Of a DNA stretch of 64,000 nt, positions 50,627 to 60,157 are shown one piece after another. Each line of letters starts with the position of its first letter. Position 1 is the stretch's first letter. The translations under genes were made by a program, and so were the position numbers. A model generated the notes under the pieces. The model was not told the origin of the DNA. It worked only from the letters and a program-made list of their open reading frames with translations, and did not search any database. Source of the stretch: Sphaerospermopsis torques-reginae ITEP-024 (GTDB lineage Bacteria; Cyanobacteriota; Cyanobacteriia; Cyanobacteriales; Nostocaceae); contig NZ_CP080598.1 in the NCBI RefSeq assembly GCF_019598945.1, positions 4,278,001-4,342,000 on the forward strand. The letters run 5' to 3'.

Positions 50627-51712
50627 ATGACTGAATTACCATCGAACACACAAGATACCGGGAATGCTGCTAATGATACAGCACAAGAATTATTAGTCAA
50701 ACTGAGACAAAAACAAGGTAACTGGGTGGAATGGGGAGTAGCGATCGCCTATCTCCAAAAAAACGGTTACAATCCCCAAGAAATCTTTGAAGCCACTGGA
50801 TTTGAGCCAATCCAACAAAATCAGGTGATTGTTGGCGCTCAAGTTTACAGTTCTTTAGAAAAGTTTGGTGCATCGGAAGCAACACGGGCATACTACGGTA
50901 CAAGAGCTAGTGATATTCTTTATGAACTGCGTTTACTGACTCAAGAGGACAGAGCAGCAGCGGCTGATTTGATTTTTTTACATAAACTGGATGTAGACGA
51001 AGCGCGGGAAGTTGCTAAAGCAATTAAAGATTTTTCTCGTTTTTCTACCCCACCACAAGGTTTTACCAACGATCCAGGGGATGCAGTAGCTTATCAAGCT
51101 TGGAAATTAGCCAGGCAGAACTCGGATTTACAAGAGCGATCGCGCTTAATTGCTAAGGGTTTGCGTTTTGTTCACTCTCCCACAGCTAGGAAACAAATCG
51201 AACAATTATTAACTGATTTTACCGTAGTTCCCCAACGTCCCGCCCCCATTCTACCCTTTTTTCGGCTGGAGTCAGATGAAGAACTACCCCGCCTTGTACC
51301 CGTAGTTGGTGAATTACCATTAACACCTCAAACTGTAAAAGCTGTACCCATAATTACAGAAATTGAACCATTTAAAATTGTCAAATTCGCTGGAGAACAA
51401 GCTTGGGTAGCTTTACCAGGTTGGCAAGTGTTACGATCTGCGGAAGATCCAGTAGTAATTATTGCTAGTAGCGATATTTTCCCCAACCCAAATCAAACGA
51501 AAATAGAACCTGTTTTAGTTGTGATAGATCGCAATCAAAGAGATTGGGATGCTTCTAGTTACTTTGCCTTTGATAATTCTGGAGAAGTTGATTTTCAATG
51601 GTTTGAAACTGCACCAGAAAATACCTTGTTAGGTAAAGTTATTATCATTTTACGTCCTAAGAAAGTTCTCGATGAAGAATTTACCAAAGATGCTTGGCAA
51701 ATTGATGAGTAA
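50627..51712 (+). CDS. raf1: Rubisco accumulation factor 1
   Basis: Chaperone that clamps Rubisco large-subunit dimers during assembly of the hexadecamer. Start at ATG 50627 (MTELPSN) gives 361 residues; ten further upstream codons are not family-like. Structure by motif: N-terminal alpha domain (LRQKQGNWVEWGVAIAYLQK, YNPQEIFEATGFEPIQQNQV, AYYGTRASDILYELRLL), a linker with PPQGFTNDPGDAVAYQAWKL, and the C-terminal beta dimerisation domain (FFRLESDEELPRLVPVVGEL, WVALPGWQVLRSAEDPVVI, PKKVLDEEFTKDAW). All parts are complete. The gene is divergent from menG. Confidence 0.95.
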   Translation: MTELPSNTQDTGNAANDTAQELLVKLRQKQGNWVEWGVAIAYLQKNGYNPQEIFEATGFEPIQQNQVIVGAQVYSSLEKFGASEATRAYYGTRASDILYELRLLTQEDRAAAADLIFLHKLDVDEAREVAKAIKDFSRFSTPPQGFTNDPGDAVAYQAWKLARQNSDLQERSRLIAKGLRFVHSPTARKQIEQLLTDFTVVPQRPAPILPFFRLESDEELPRLVPVVGELPLTPQTVKAVPIITEIEPFKIVKFAGEQAWVALPGWQVLRSAEDPVVIIASSDIFPNPNQTKIEPVLVVIDRNQRDWDASSYFAFDNSGEVDFQWFETAPENTLLGKVIIILRPKKVLDEEFTKDAWQIDE

Positions 51713-51815
51713 AAATTGATAATTGATAATTGATAATTGATAATTGGTGAATGGTTAATCAGTTGTATGATTCCCTATCAAATATCAACTATCAAATATC
51801 AACTATTACCAATTA
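51713..51815. repeat. STRR (TTGATAA and ATATCAA types)
   Basis: Four or five TTGATAA units (51716-51748) and ATCAACT/ATCAAAT units (51776-51802) between raf1 and the helicase gene. Confidence 0.8.
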
Positions 51816-51821
51816 TGAATT

Positions 51822-54158
51822 ATGAACTATGAATTAGCTGTCAGCAAATTAAGAGAAAATATTAACAAAATTCGTGAAAGTTTGCGACCTGGACAAACAC
51901 AAATGGCAGACTGGGAAACAGGACCATTGGCTGTATCTGCTGTTCCGGGTGCTGGTAAATCTACGGGTATGGCTGCTGCTGCTGCAATTGCTATAGCTCG
52001 TCAATATGAGGATTCTGTCAATACTGGTAAAAATTATCGCCGTCAGTTGGTAGTTGTTACTTTTACCCGTTCTGCTGCTGCGAACCTAAAATTAAAAATC
52101 CGCGACAAGTTAAAAGAATTATCCTTACCGCAAACAGGTTTTGTTGTTTATACCTTACACGGTTTAGCCTTAAATATTGCCAGTCGTCATCCTGATTTAT
52201 CAGGGTTACATTTAGATGAAGTCAAATTAATTACTCCTAATCAAAGTCATCGCTTCATTAGAATAGCGGTAGAACAATGGATAAATAACCATCCTGCACT
52301 ATATCGCCGCTTGTTAGAAGGTCAGCAATTTGACGGAGAAGAAACAGAAAAATTGCGTCGTCAGTCAGTGCTGAGAACGGAAGTATTACCAGATTTGGCT
52401 TATACCGTGATTCATGAAGCTAAAAGTTCGGGAATATTACCGGAAAAACTTTATTTATGGAGTGAAAAAAGTCAAGATCCCTATCAAATTTTACGCATTG
52501 CGGCGGGATTGTATGAACAATATCAAAAAATCATGAAATTACAGGATTTCATTGACTATGATGATATGATTTTAGGAGCATTACAGGTATTACAAAATAA
52601 GAGCGCCTTACAGGTTGAAAAAAATAAAATTTTCGCAGTTTTTGAAGATGAAGCCCAAGATTCTAGTCAACTACAAACACAACTTTTAGAAATATTAGCA
52701 AGTGAGGAAAATGAAAATGGAGATGAAAATAATGTAAATAAATCGAAATTGAATTTAGTTAGAGTTGGTGATCCTAACCAAGCGATTAACTCAACTTTCA
52801 CCCCTGCTGATCCGATTTATTTTCGTGAATTTTGTGAAAATTGTCATGTAAATCAAAGATTAGCAACAATGAATCAAGCAGGGCGTAGTAGTAGAATTAT
52901 TATTGATGCTGCTAACTTTGCTTTGGAATGGGTAAATAGTCATTGGTTAGCAACAAATAAAAACAGACAAACGCCATTTTTAGATCAAAAAATTGAGGCG
53001 GTTAATGTTGATGATCCTCAACCAGATGCTAATCCCGCACCAGTGGGAAAAGGCTTAGAATTATATAGTCCGCGTGACATTTATCAGACAGTTGAGTTAA
53101 TTTCTCAGAGATTTGTAGAATTATTTAAGGAAAATTCCCAAGCCAGTGCTGCTGTATTAGTAAGAGAAAATCGCCAAGGTAGATGGTTAGCAGAAGCCTT
53201 AGAACCGATATTTAAAGAACATAAAATTAAACTTCATGATGTGGGAGAACAAGAAAGACGTTCTCATGTAACTCAAGAGATTTTATCATTATTACAATTT
53301 TGCGATCGCCCCCATTCTCCTGATTATTTAAAAGCTACCTTAGAGGTTTTAGTACAACGTCAATTAATTCCCACCCAAGATATTAACACCCTTGCTATTT
53401 TACCAGAAGAATTTTTATATCCTGGACCATTAGCAACTCCCCAAACAGAAACAGTACAAAAAGCTGCTCATTTATGTCGAAGTTTGCTTCGCGCTCGTTT
53501 AGAATTACCACTTTATCAAATCATTTCTTTTTTAGCTTTAACATTAAAATATGATCAAGCAGAATTAGCCACAGCAGACAAACTTGCAGAAAGAGTCAAC
53601 CTGCAAATGTTCGGTAATAATTCAATGGTTACAATGCTTTCTGCTTTAAGTGAAATTGTCAATTCTGAACGATTTGAACCAGTAGATACAGACAATTTAG
53701 AAGAACAATATACCAAAAAAGGACAACTAACAATTATCACCATGCACAAAGCCAAAGGGCTAGACTGGGATTATGTATTTTTGCCTTTTTTACATGAAAA
53801 TTTAATTCCTGGAAGTTTTTGGGTTCCTCCCCAAAGTCAATTTTTAGGTGATTTTACATTATCAGAAGTAGCACGCGCCCAAATTCGTGCAGCACTCCAT
53901 CAAAAAGGAGAAAATATACCCAATATTAGCCAAGCTTGGGAAGATGCAAAATATCTGAAAATGGCTGAAGAATATCGTTTACTTTATGTTGCTATGACTA
54001 GGGCTAAAAAGTTATTATGGATGTCTGCGGCTCAACAAGCACCCTTTACATGGAGTAAACCGAATAATTTACAAGCTTCTCCTCCTTGTCCGGTATTTGC
54101 TGCTTTAAAACGTCAGTTTTCCGAAAATGTGATGAATTTAGCTGTAGTTTCCAAGTGA
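51822..54158 (+). CDS. UvrD/Rep-like superfamily 1 DNA helicase
   Basis: A 778-residue SF1 helicase. Walker A AVPGAGKSTGMAAAA at 43-57, motif Ia VVTFTRSAAANLKLKI, a FVVYTLHGLALNI segment, DYDDMI before Walker B VFEDEAQDSSQLQ, motif III VGDPNQAINSTF, motif IV region LATMNQAGRSSR, motif V TIITMHKAKGLDWDYVFLP and motif VI EEYRLLYVAMTRAKKLL. It is related to UvrD/PcrA but has a cyanobacteria-typical divergent 2A/2B part and no nuclease domain. Probably a repair or recombination helicase. Single gene. Confidence 0.92.
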   Translation: MNYELAVSKLRENINKIRESLRPGQTQMADWETGPLAVSAVPGAGKSTGMAAAAAIAIARQYEDSVNTGKNYRRQLVVVTFTRSAAANLKLKIRDKLKELSLPQTGFVVYTLHGLALNIASRHPDLSGLHLDEVKLITPNQSHRFIRIAVEQWINNHPALYRRLLEGQQFDGEETEKLRRQSVLRTEVLPDLAYTVIHEAKSSGILPEKLYLWSEKSQDPYQILRIAAGLYEQYQKIMKLQDFIDYDDMILGALQVLQNKSALQVEKNKIFAVFEDEAQDSSQLQTQLLEILASEENENGDENNVNKSKLNLVRVGDPNQAINSTFTPADPIYFREFCENCHVNQRLATMNQAGRSSRIIIDAANFALEWVNSHWLATNKNRQTPFLDQKIEAVNVDDPQPDANPAPVGKGLELYSPRDIYQTVELISQRFVELFKENSQASAAVLVRENRQGRWLAEALEPIFKEHKIKLHDVGEQERRSHVTQEILSLLQFCDRPHSPDYLKATLEVLVQRQLIPTQDINTLAILPEEFLYPGPLATPQTETVQKAAHLCRSLLRARLELPLYQIISFLALTLKYDQAELATADKLAERVNLQMFGNNSMVTMLSALSEIVNSERFEPVDTDNLEEQYTKKGQLTIITMHKAKGLDWDYVFLPFLHENLIPGSFWVPPQSQFLGDFTLSEVARAQIRAALHQKGENIPNISQAWEDAKYLKMAEEYRLLYVAMTRAKKLLWMSAAQQAPFTWSKPNNLQASPPCPVFAALKRQFSENVMNLAVVSK

Positions 54159-54186
54159 TACAGCATTTGCACAAAACAGAACGAAA

Positions 54187-54214
54187 GTAGGGGTAATTCA
54201 TGAATTACCCCTAC
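54187..54214. repeat. Perfect 28-bp palindrome
   Basis: GTAGGGGTAATTCA and its exact complement TGAATTACCCCTAC. Dispersed relatives at 20576-20601 and 59978-60005. Located 25 bases after the helicase stop. Confidence 0.85.
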
Positions 54215-54323
54215 CCAAGAATCAGGTTTTTATTCAAATCTTGCGTCAGTTCATAGGGAACAAATTACGGGCAAAAACAGTATATAAGTTTATCTATGTT
54301 GTACAGATTAGGCGGAAAAAATT

Positions 54324-55292
54324 ATGTTATCACAGATGAAAAATAACGGTAACTTATCGAAATCAATTGTTTGTACTTTGGCTTTAACAGGTTTGCTGAT
54401 TGGTGGAATCCATATCAGTAATAATAATACAGTATTGGCTATTCCCAGAACCCAACAAACACAAATAGCCCAAAATACTTTACCTAGAAATATTTCTGAG
54501 GCGGTGTTAAGAGATGCTTCTGTGCGTTCTAGGGTACAAGTATCTGATTTGAAAATTTCTCAGGTGACTCAGACTACTTTTAGTAACCGTTGTATTTTTG
54601 AGTTTAAAAAGGGTTGCACTAAAGAATATAAACCAATTCAGGGCTGGGTTGTAGTTGTGAAGGTAAAAGAGCAATCTTGGACTTATCATGTTAGTCAAGC
54701 TTCGCAAATTGTGATTGAGCCAAATATTAATTTTTTTAATGCTTCTCAATTGCCAAGAAATATTGCTAGTAAGGTTTTAAATGATGTTGCTAATCGTTCT
54801 GGTGTAAAAAGAAATGCTCTGAGAATTTCTAGTTCCACATCTAAAATATTTAGTAATTCCTGTGTGTTCAATTTTGGTGAAGTTTGTGCTGAAATTTATC
54901 AACCTGTAGAAGGTTGGGTTGTAGTGGTGAAGGTAAAAGAGCAATCTTGGATTTATCATGTAAATAAGTCTGGTTCGCAAGTTGTAATTGATCCGAAAAT
55001 TAAAGCTAATGAGGGTTATAAATTACCAGAAAAAATTGCCGAGAAAGTTTTGAATGATGCTTATCAACGTTCTCGTTTACAAACTACAGGTATCACAATT
55101 ACCCGTACTGTGCAAAAAACTTTTAGTAATTCCTGTGTGTTTAATTTTGGTGAAATCTGTACTCAGCAATATGATCCTATTGAGGGTTGGGAAGTGGTTC
55201 TCAAAGTGAACAATCAATTTTGGACTTATCATGTAGATCGTACAGGTTCACGCATTGTTTTAGATCCCAAGGTGGCAGCTACTTTGAGGTGA
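54324..55292 (+). CDS. Secreted protein with three tandem Cys-containing repeats
   Basis: A 322-residue exported protein. After a signal peptide (SIVCTLALTGLLIGGIHI) come three repeats of about 85-90 residues starting near 53, 139 and 228. Each reads LPRNISEAVLRDASVRS-like helix, then a strand, FSNxCxF-F--xC with two Cys, Y-P-I/V-GWxVVVKVKEQSW and TYHV, followed by I-DP. The two Cys of a repeat are eight or nine residues apart and may form a disulphide. I know single-domain cyanobacterial relatives of this unit, with no assigned function. A three-fold array suggests multivalent binding outside the cell. Confidence 0.75.
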   Translation: MLSQMKNNGNLSKSIVCTLALTGLLIGGIHISNNNTVLAIPRTQQTQIAQNTLPRNISEAVLRDASVRSRVQVSDLKISQVTQTTFSNRCIFEFKKGCTKEYKPIQGWVVVVKVKEQSWTYHVSQASQIVIEPNINFFNASQLPRNIASKVLNDVANRSGVKRNALRISSSTSKIFSNSCVFNFGEVCAEIYQPVEGWVVVVKVKEQSWIYHVNKSGSQVVIDPKIKANEGYKLPEKIAEKVLNDAYQRSRLQTTGITITRTVQKTFSNSCVFNFGEICTQQYDPIEGWEVVLKVNNQFWTYHVDRTGSRIVLDPKVAATLR

Positions 55293-55340
55293 CAGGTGAC
55301 AGATTGACAGATGATAGGTGACAGGTGACAGGTGACAGCA
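55290..55340. repeat. STRR (GGTGACA type)
   Basis: GAGGTGACAGGTGACAGATT and further GGTGACA units up to 55338, starting inside the stop region of the three-repeat protein. Confidence 0.85.
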
Positions 55341-55423
55341 GAGATGGGGAGATGGGGAGAAATTTCTTTACCTATTCCCTGTTCCCTCTGATAACTGATA
55401 GCTGCTGTAATTATTGGAAAATG

Positions 55424-55454
55424 TTGGTTAATCTGATTCCTCTTAGTATATAAT
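55424..55454 (+). promoter_or_regulatory. Candidate promoter of rpmI-rplT
   Basis: TTGGTT (55424-55429) and TATAAT (55449-55454) with 19 bases between. The -10 is perfect, the -35 moderate and the spacing slightly long. A start near 55461 would give a 23-base leader. Confidence 0.45.
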
Positions 55455-55483
55455 GAGGGATTGTGTCGATTCAAAGCCATCCC

Positions 55484-55681
55484 ATGCCTAAACTCAAGAC
55501 TCGCAAGGCAGCAGCGAAAAGATTCCGCGCCACTGGCAGCGGTAAAATCGTGCGTCGTAAACCTTTCAAAAATCACTTGTTAGAGCATAAGTCCTCTAGC
55601 AAAAAGAACAATTTGTCTAAAATGGCAGTTGTCCATGAACGCGACGAAGAAAACGTGCGTTTAATGCTTCCATATTTGTAA
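55484..55681 (+). CDS. rpmI: 50S ribosomal protein L35
   Basis: Ribosomal protein bL35, 65 residues. Start at ATG 55484 ([14 protein letters not shown]) is the universal one; seven upstream codons are open but not part of the protein. Lys/Arg-rich with [16 protein letters not shown] and the terminal MLPYL. It lies 21 bases before rplT, forming the usual pair; infC is not adjacent here. Confidence 0.98.
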   Translation: MPKLKTRKAAAKRFRATGSGKIVRRKPFKNHLLEHKSSSKKNNLSKMAVVHERDEENVRLMLPYL

Positions 55682-55702
55682 ATCCTTCAGGTACTGTAAA
55701 AA

Positions 55703-56059
55703 ATGACTCGTGTAAAACGCGGTAATGTAGCTCGTAAACGCCGCAATAAAATTCTCAAATTAGCTAAGGGTTTTCGTGGTTCTCACTCTACTCTGTTTAG
55801 AACCGCTAACCAACAGGTGATGAAGGCGCTTCGCAGTGCGTACCGCGATCGCAAAAAGAAAAAGCGCGATTTTCGTCGTCTGTGGATCACCCGTATTAAC
55901 GCGGCTTCTAGACAACATGGTTTGAGCTATAGCCAATTAATTGGCAATCTGAAAAAAGCTAATGTTGATCTAAACCGTAAAATGTTGGCACAGTTGGCAG
56001 TTCTTGATCCTGCAAGCTTCGCTAAAGTGGCTGAACTGGCAAACTCTGTCAAAGGATAA
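55703..56059 (+). CDS. rplT: 50S ribosomal protein L20
   Basis: Ribosomal protein bL20, 118 residues. [20 protein letters not shown] at the start, [20 protein letters not shown] and the C-terminal [20 protein letters not shown] are all family-typical. In other bacteria L20 represses its own operon by binding the leader; no such structure is evident in the short leader here. Cotranscribed with rpmI. Confidence 0.98.
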   Translation: MTRVKRGNVARKRRNKILKLAKGFRGSHSTLFRTANQQVMKALRSAYRDRKKKKRDFRRLWITRINAASRQHGLSYSQLIGNLKKANVDLNRKMLAQLAVLDPASFAKVAELANSVKG

Positions 56060-56102
56060 AGGTGGCAACGGATGAATAACGGATGTAACAGATAGCTCCT
56101 TC

Positions 56103-56215
56103 GGAAAATTAAAAATTAAAAATTAAAAATTAAAAATTCAAATTTTGAATTTGACAGTTTGAATTTTTAATGGGAGCGTATCGCTTAGACGCAGCGTCTC
56201 GTAGGAAAACGAAGG
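56103..56215. repeat. AAAATTA STRR and GC-rich palindrome
   Basis: Five AAATTAA units (56105-56138), TCAAATTTTGAATTTGA palindromic stretch, and GCGTATCGCTTAGACGCAGC with its partial mirror GTCTCG (56167-56205). The frame at 56170-56358 is an artefact of this. Confidence 0.7.
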
Positions 56216-56221
56216 TCAATT

Positions 56222-57007
56222 ATGAATCGGTTACATCTGGTATTATCCGCTACCTTGATTATCGTTTGTTGCCTGTTCTATGGGGAGATAGATTTGGTTG
56301 CTTCTGCGGCGACTATGGCAGAAATTCAGCAACGAGGCTATTTAACTGTGGCGGTTAAGGATAACATCCGTCCTTTGGGATTTAGAGATGAAAACGGCAA
56401 TTTACAAGGGTTAGAGATTGATTTAGCCAAGCGTTTGGCTAGTGATTTGTTAGGTAAACAGGATGCGGTGAAGTTGCAACCTGTAGCTAATAGCGATCGC
56501 TTACCTGCTGTTTTTAATCATCAAGTGGATATGGCGATCGCCAGAGTTACCGCCACTGAATCACGCTCCCGCATAGTTAGCTTCAGTGTTCCTTACTATT
56601 ATGATGGGGCAGCAATAGTTACAAAAAATACCGCTATCAAGAAACTGCAAGATTTAGGAAAACGTAAAATTGGTGTTCTCAATCACTCCAGCACTATCTC
56701 ATACATAAAATACTTTATACCTAATGCTGAATTAGTCGGTGTTAATTCCTACGCTCAGGGAAGAGAGCAGATAGAAAGCGGTAAAGTGGATGCTTTTGGG
56801 GCTGATGTCAGCGTTTTAAGCGGTTGGGTGCAAGAATATCCCCAATATCAAATATTGCCCACCAAACTATCAACAGAACCATTATCTGTAGTCATGCCCA
56901 AAGGATTGCAGTATGATCAATTAAGGCGAGGAGTAAATGAAGCGATCGCTCGTTACACAACCACAGGTTGGCTCAAACAACGCACAAACTATTGGGGACT
57001 AGAATAA
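56222..57007 (+). CDS. Amino-acid-type solute-binding protein (SBP_bac_3)
   Basis: A periplasmic binding protein of family 3, used by polar amino acid ABC importers. 261 residues: signal peptide (LHLVLSATLIIVCCLFYGEI), then GYLTVAVKDNIRPLGFRDEN, LQGLEIDLAKRLASDLLG, MAIARVTATESRSRIVSFS, YYYDGAAIVTKN, and KRKIGVLNHSSTISYIK. The ligand Arg and Asp positions typical of amino acid binders (Arg in TESR, Asp in AFGADVSVL) are present. No permease or ATPase gene is adjacent, so it depends on a transporter elsewhere. Substrate not predictable. Confidence 0.9.
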   Translation: MNRLHLVLSATLIIVCCLFYGEIDLVASAATMAEIQQRGYLTVAVKDNIRPLGFRDENGNLQGLEIDLAKRLASDLLGKQDAVKLQPVANSDRLPAVFNHQVDMAIARVTATESRSRIVSFSVPYYYDGAAIVTKNTAIKKLQDLGKRKIGVLNHSSTISYIKYFIPNAELVGVNSYAQGREQIESGKVDAFGADVSVLSGWVQEYPQYQILPTKLSTEPLSVVMPKGLQYDQLRRGVNEAIARYTTTGWLKQRTNYWGLE

Positions 57008-57050
57008 TTGATAATTGATAATTGATAATTGATAATTGATAATTGATAAG
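57006..57050. repeat. STRR (TTGATAA x6)
   Basis: Six TTGATAA units directly after the binding-protein stop codon. Confidence 0.9.
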
Positions 57051-57153
57051 GGAGAAATTTTTATTGTTAATTCTTAATTTATTTATTTTCCCACTTTACC
57101 ATAAAATTGATCATAGATACAAGAATCACATTTAATATTTGTATTTGTAGCCA

Positions 57154-57678
57154 ATGGATAAAAATTTAGCAATAGTTTATCTTTCAGTCTTCGTCGGGTT
57201 GCTCCTATTTGCGGGTGTGACTGTTTTTCGTCAGATTTTAAAAACTCGCAAACTAGAAAGTTCACTTTCCCGGTTAAAAAGCAAGTTGACAAAAGAAAAA
57301 GGTACTGCTCAAGAATATTACGAATTAGCCAGTATTTATTCTGAAAAAAAAGTTTTTACCCAGGCTATACCCCTATTTCAAAAAGCTATCAAAGCCGCCG
57401 AAGAAGAGGGAGAAGAAGATATAGCCCCAGTTTACAATGGTTTGGGATATGTTTATTTTTCCCAAGAACAATATGACTTAGCAATTCGGCAGTATAAAGA
57501 AGCTCTGAAATTGAAACCTGATTATGTAACAGCCTTAAATAATCTTGGACACGCTTACGAAAAGAAAAAATTAACTGCTCAGGCGTTGGAAATGTATGAA
57601 ACCGCACTAAAAATTGCACCCAATAACGCCATAGCTAAACGTCGTGCTGAATCTTTGCGGAGATTAGTTTCTGCATAA
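57154..57678 (+). CDS. ycf37: TPR protein Ycf37 (photosystem I assembly/stability)
   Basis: A 174-residue thylakoid membrane protein: one N-terminal helix (LAIVYLSVFVGLLLFAGVTV), a basic stretch KTRKLESSLSRLKSKLTKEKG, then three TPRs (AQEYYELASIYSEKKVFTQA, PVYNGLGYVYFSQEQYDLAI, VTALNNLGHAYEKKKLTAQA). The MDKNLAIVYLSVF start and the SRLKSKLTKEKGTAQEYYEL block are typical of Ycf37, which supports assembly or stability of photosystem I trimers in Synechocystis and corresponds to plant Pyg7. Single gene with no operon signs. Confidence 0.9.
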   Translation: MDKNLAIVYLSVFVGLLLFAGVTVFRQILKTRKLESSLSRLKSKLTKEKGTAQEYYELASIYSEKKVFTQAIPLFQKAIKAAEEEGEEDIAPVYNGLGYVYFSQEQYDLAIRQYKEALKLKPDYVTALNNLGHAYEKKKLTAQALEMYETALKIAPNNAIAKRRAESLRRLVSA

Positions 57679-57704
57679 TATGACAGGTGACAGGTGATAT
57701 ATTT

Positions 57705-57740
57705 CTGTAGGGGTTTAGCAATGTTAAACCCTTACTATTT
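57705..57740. repeat. GTAGGGGTTTAGC...GTTAAACCCTTAC hairpin
   Basis: Palindromic dispersed repeat behind ycf37 (57708-57736); relative at 39079-39106. Confidence 0.7.
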
Positions 57741-57839
57741 ATGATTTTTTTATTGCTTTTTAATATTAATTACACTGTTTTTCAGTAAGAGTTTTGAAAT
57801 CAATAGATATTCACTAACTCTACTTAGTTATCAAACAGT

Positions 57840-59873
57840 ATGTTTTTCAATCTCCATCATTTTCGGCTATTTACAGAAACCAATTATACCTACTACCAAA
57901 AGATTTTAAAATTGGCGATCGCCCTCAGCATCTTAATTTTGACCAATTTGTTATTTTCTCATATTACATTTGCTCAAGAATTAAATCAAAAATCATTTAT
58001 TACCCATCCCCTAAACCCCTTAACAGAAACAGAAATTACCACCGCAGTAGAAGTATTAAAGCAGGAAAAACGATTAAGCGAAACAGCATTTTTTACCATG
58101 ATTACATTACAAGAACCAGATAAAAAACAAGTTTTGAATTTTCAACATGATCAAAAATTTCCTCGCCGTGTTTTTTTGCAAGTTTATGAACGGGAACACA
58201 ATAAAACTTTTACAGCAACAGTTGACTTAACAACCAAAACCTTAAATAACTGGCAAGAAATACCTTATGTTCAACCTGCTATTTTACCCGCAGATTATGA
58301 AATAGCCAGAGAAATTGTTAAATCTGATCCACTCTGGCAACAAGCAATGAGAAAACGAGGAATTAAAGATTTTAATCAAGTACAAATAAGTTGTTGGGGA
58401 GCAGGAATACTAAGTCAAGAAGAAGCAAAAAATGGTAATCGAATTTGTCGTGCCTTATCCTATTATCAAGGTAAACATTGGAATTATTATTCTCGTCCCA
58501 TCGAAGGAGTTTTAGTCACTGTTGATTTAAATAAAGAAGAAGTTGCTAGTTTTGTTGATCATGGTGTAGTTCCTATTTCCCAAGAAAATTGGGACTATGA
58601 TATTAAAACTTTCAATAAATTAACACCACCACCTAAACCTTTAAAAATCATTCAACCAGAAGGTACAACCTTCAAAATTCAAGGTAATGAAATTACTTGG
58701 CAAGGTTGGCAATTTCGTTATTTAATGCACCCCCGTGAAGGGTTGGTTTTGTATCTGGTTAAATATAACGATGGCGAAAAAATCAGACCTGTTTTATATC
58801 GTGGAAGTCTTTCAGAAATGGCAGTTCCTTATGGTGATCCTAATCAAAATTGGTCATTTCGTAACGCCTTTGATGTGGGAGAATACAATATTGGTTTATT
58901 AGCAAATCAACTAAAATTAGGTCAAGAAATTCCTGAGAATGGAGTATTATTAAATGCCACCTTTGCTAATGGTGAGGGTGAACCTTATACTATGCCTGGA
59001 GTCATAGGAATTTATGAGAGAGATAACGGCGTACTTTGGAAACATTTTGATTTTAACACTCAAAAAAATTATTTTCGTCGTAATCGTGAATTAGTGATGA
59101 AAATGATTACAACAGTTGACAACTATGATTATACTTTAAATTGGATATTTCATCAAGATGGAACTTTAGAAATAGAAAATGAATTATCGGGAATTGTGTT
59201 AGCTCAAGGCACACCAGACGAAAAACAATCTAGCAATTCTTTGGGAAGATTATTAGCTAAAAATATCTTTGGTGTCAATCATCAGCACTTTTTTAATTAT
59301 CGCTTAGATTTAGATGTTGATGGACAAAATAATAATGTTATGGAAATGAACGTTAATAATTTACCCATCAGTGAAAAAAATCCTGTAGGAAATGCCATCA
59401 CAGTTGAAGATACATTATTGAAAACGGAAAAAGAAGCAGTCCGTGATGCAGATATTAAACACAGTCGAGAATGGATGATTACCAGTGCAGATAAAAAGAA
59501 TCATTTAGGGGTTGCACCTGCATATATATTAATACCTGGAGGAAATACAATTTTGTATGCAGTAGAAGGTGCAAAGATCATAGAAAAAGCCGGTTTTGCA
59601 ACTCATCATTTTTGGGTGACAAAATATAAATCCGGTGAAATGTATGCAGGTGGTGATTATCCAAATCAAACATCACTTGGAGAAGGTTTACCGCAATATA
59701 TTGCTGATAATGAATCTTTAGAAAATGAAGATATTATTGTGTGGTACACAATGGGTATAACTCATGTTCCTCGTCCAGAAGATTGGCCTGTAATGCCACG
59801 ACATCAAGTAAGTTTTAAACTGATGCCCAGGGGATTTTTTCAGAGAAATCCAGCGATTAATTTAGGTGAATAA
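57840..59873 (+). CDS. Copper-containing primary amine oxidase
   Basis: Oxidises primary amines to aldehyde, ammonia and hydrogen peroxide, using copper and a self-made topaquinone. 677 residues with an N-terminal export signal (LKLAIALSILILTNLLFSHI, cleaved near TFAQE), so periplasmic. The catalytic Asp is in FRNAFDVGEYNIG (about residue 347), the topaquinone Tyr in VDNYDYTLNW (about 429), copper His in NHQHFFNYRLD (about 480) and MPRHQVSFKL near the C-terminus. Length and domain order (N2/N3, catalytic beta-sandwich) are normal. It can release ammonia from amines, which fits the other nitrogen-scavenging genes in this window. No neighbouring partner. Confidence 0.93.
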   Translation: MFFNLHHFRLFTETNYTYYQKILKLAIALSILILTNLLFSHITFAQELNQKSFITHPLNPLTETEITTAVEVLKQEKRLSETAFFTMITLQEPDKKQVLNFQHDQKFPRRVFLQVYEREHNKTFTATVDLTTKTLNNWQEIPYVQPAILPADYEIAREIVKSDPLWQQAMRKRGIKDFNQVQISCWGAGILSQEEAKNGNRICRALSYYQGKHWNYYSRPIEGVLVTVDLNKEEVASFVDHGVVPISQENWDYDIKTFNKLTPPPKPLKIIQPEGTTFKIQGNEITWQGWQFRYLMHPREGLVLYLVKYNDGEKIRPVLYRGSLSEMAVPYGDPNQNWSFRNAFDVGEYNIGLLANQLKLGQEIPENGVLLNATFANGEGEPYTMPGVIGIYERDNGVLWKHFDFNTQKNYFRRNRELVMKMITTVDNYDYTLNWIFHQDGTLEIENELSGIVLAQGTPDEKQSSNSLGRLLAKNIFGVNHQHFFNYRLDLDVDGQNNNVMEMNVNNLPISEKNPVGNAITVEDTLLKTEKEAVRDADIKHSREWMITSADKKNHLGVAPAYILIPGGNTILYAVEGAKIIEKAGFATHHFWVTKYKSGEMYAGGDYPNQTSLGEGLPQYIADNESLENEDIIVWYTMGITHVPRPEDWPVMPRHQVSFKLMPRGFFQRNPAINLGE

Positions 59874-60157
59874 ATCATTTCATATCGATCTATTTTCTCG
59901 TTTTTGTCGTTACCTGTCTCTGACAGGTAATAAAATATATGAAGTTCTGCCTCAATAGACATTTGATGAAAATGAATGTAGGGACAATTCATGAATTATC
60001 CCTACAAGGGTTTAAGACTACACATATTTAAATTCGGTCGATGTCTAATAGACAAATCGCTAGAGAAATTTTTTTTATCTGTAAACTTGCAATGTGAGTA
60101 TTAATTAGCCTAGTATATATAAAACACGCGCAGTTTTGAAAAGAGGTTATTTAATTA
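59874..60157. repeat. Composite palindromic repeat (inverted copy of 20.52-20.66 kb)
   Basis: ACCTGTCTCTGACAGGT hairpin at 59911-59927, GTAGGGACAATTCATGAATT palindrome at 59978-60005 and GATGTCTAATAGACAAATC near 60042-60060. The order is the reverse of the element at 20516-20660. The gap before the cyclophilin gene holds no gene. Confidence 0.7.

Noticed and set aside
56170-56358. 62-codon ORF overlapping the binding-protein gene start
   Set aside because: Shadow of the SBP gene in another frame plus repeat DNA.
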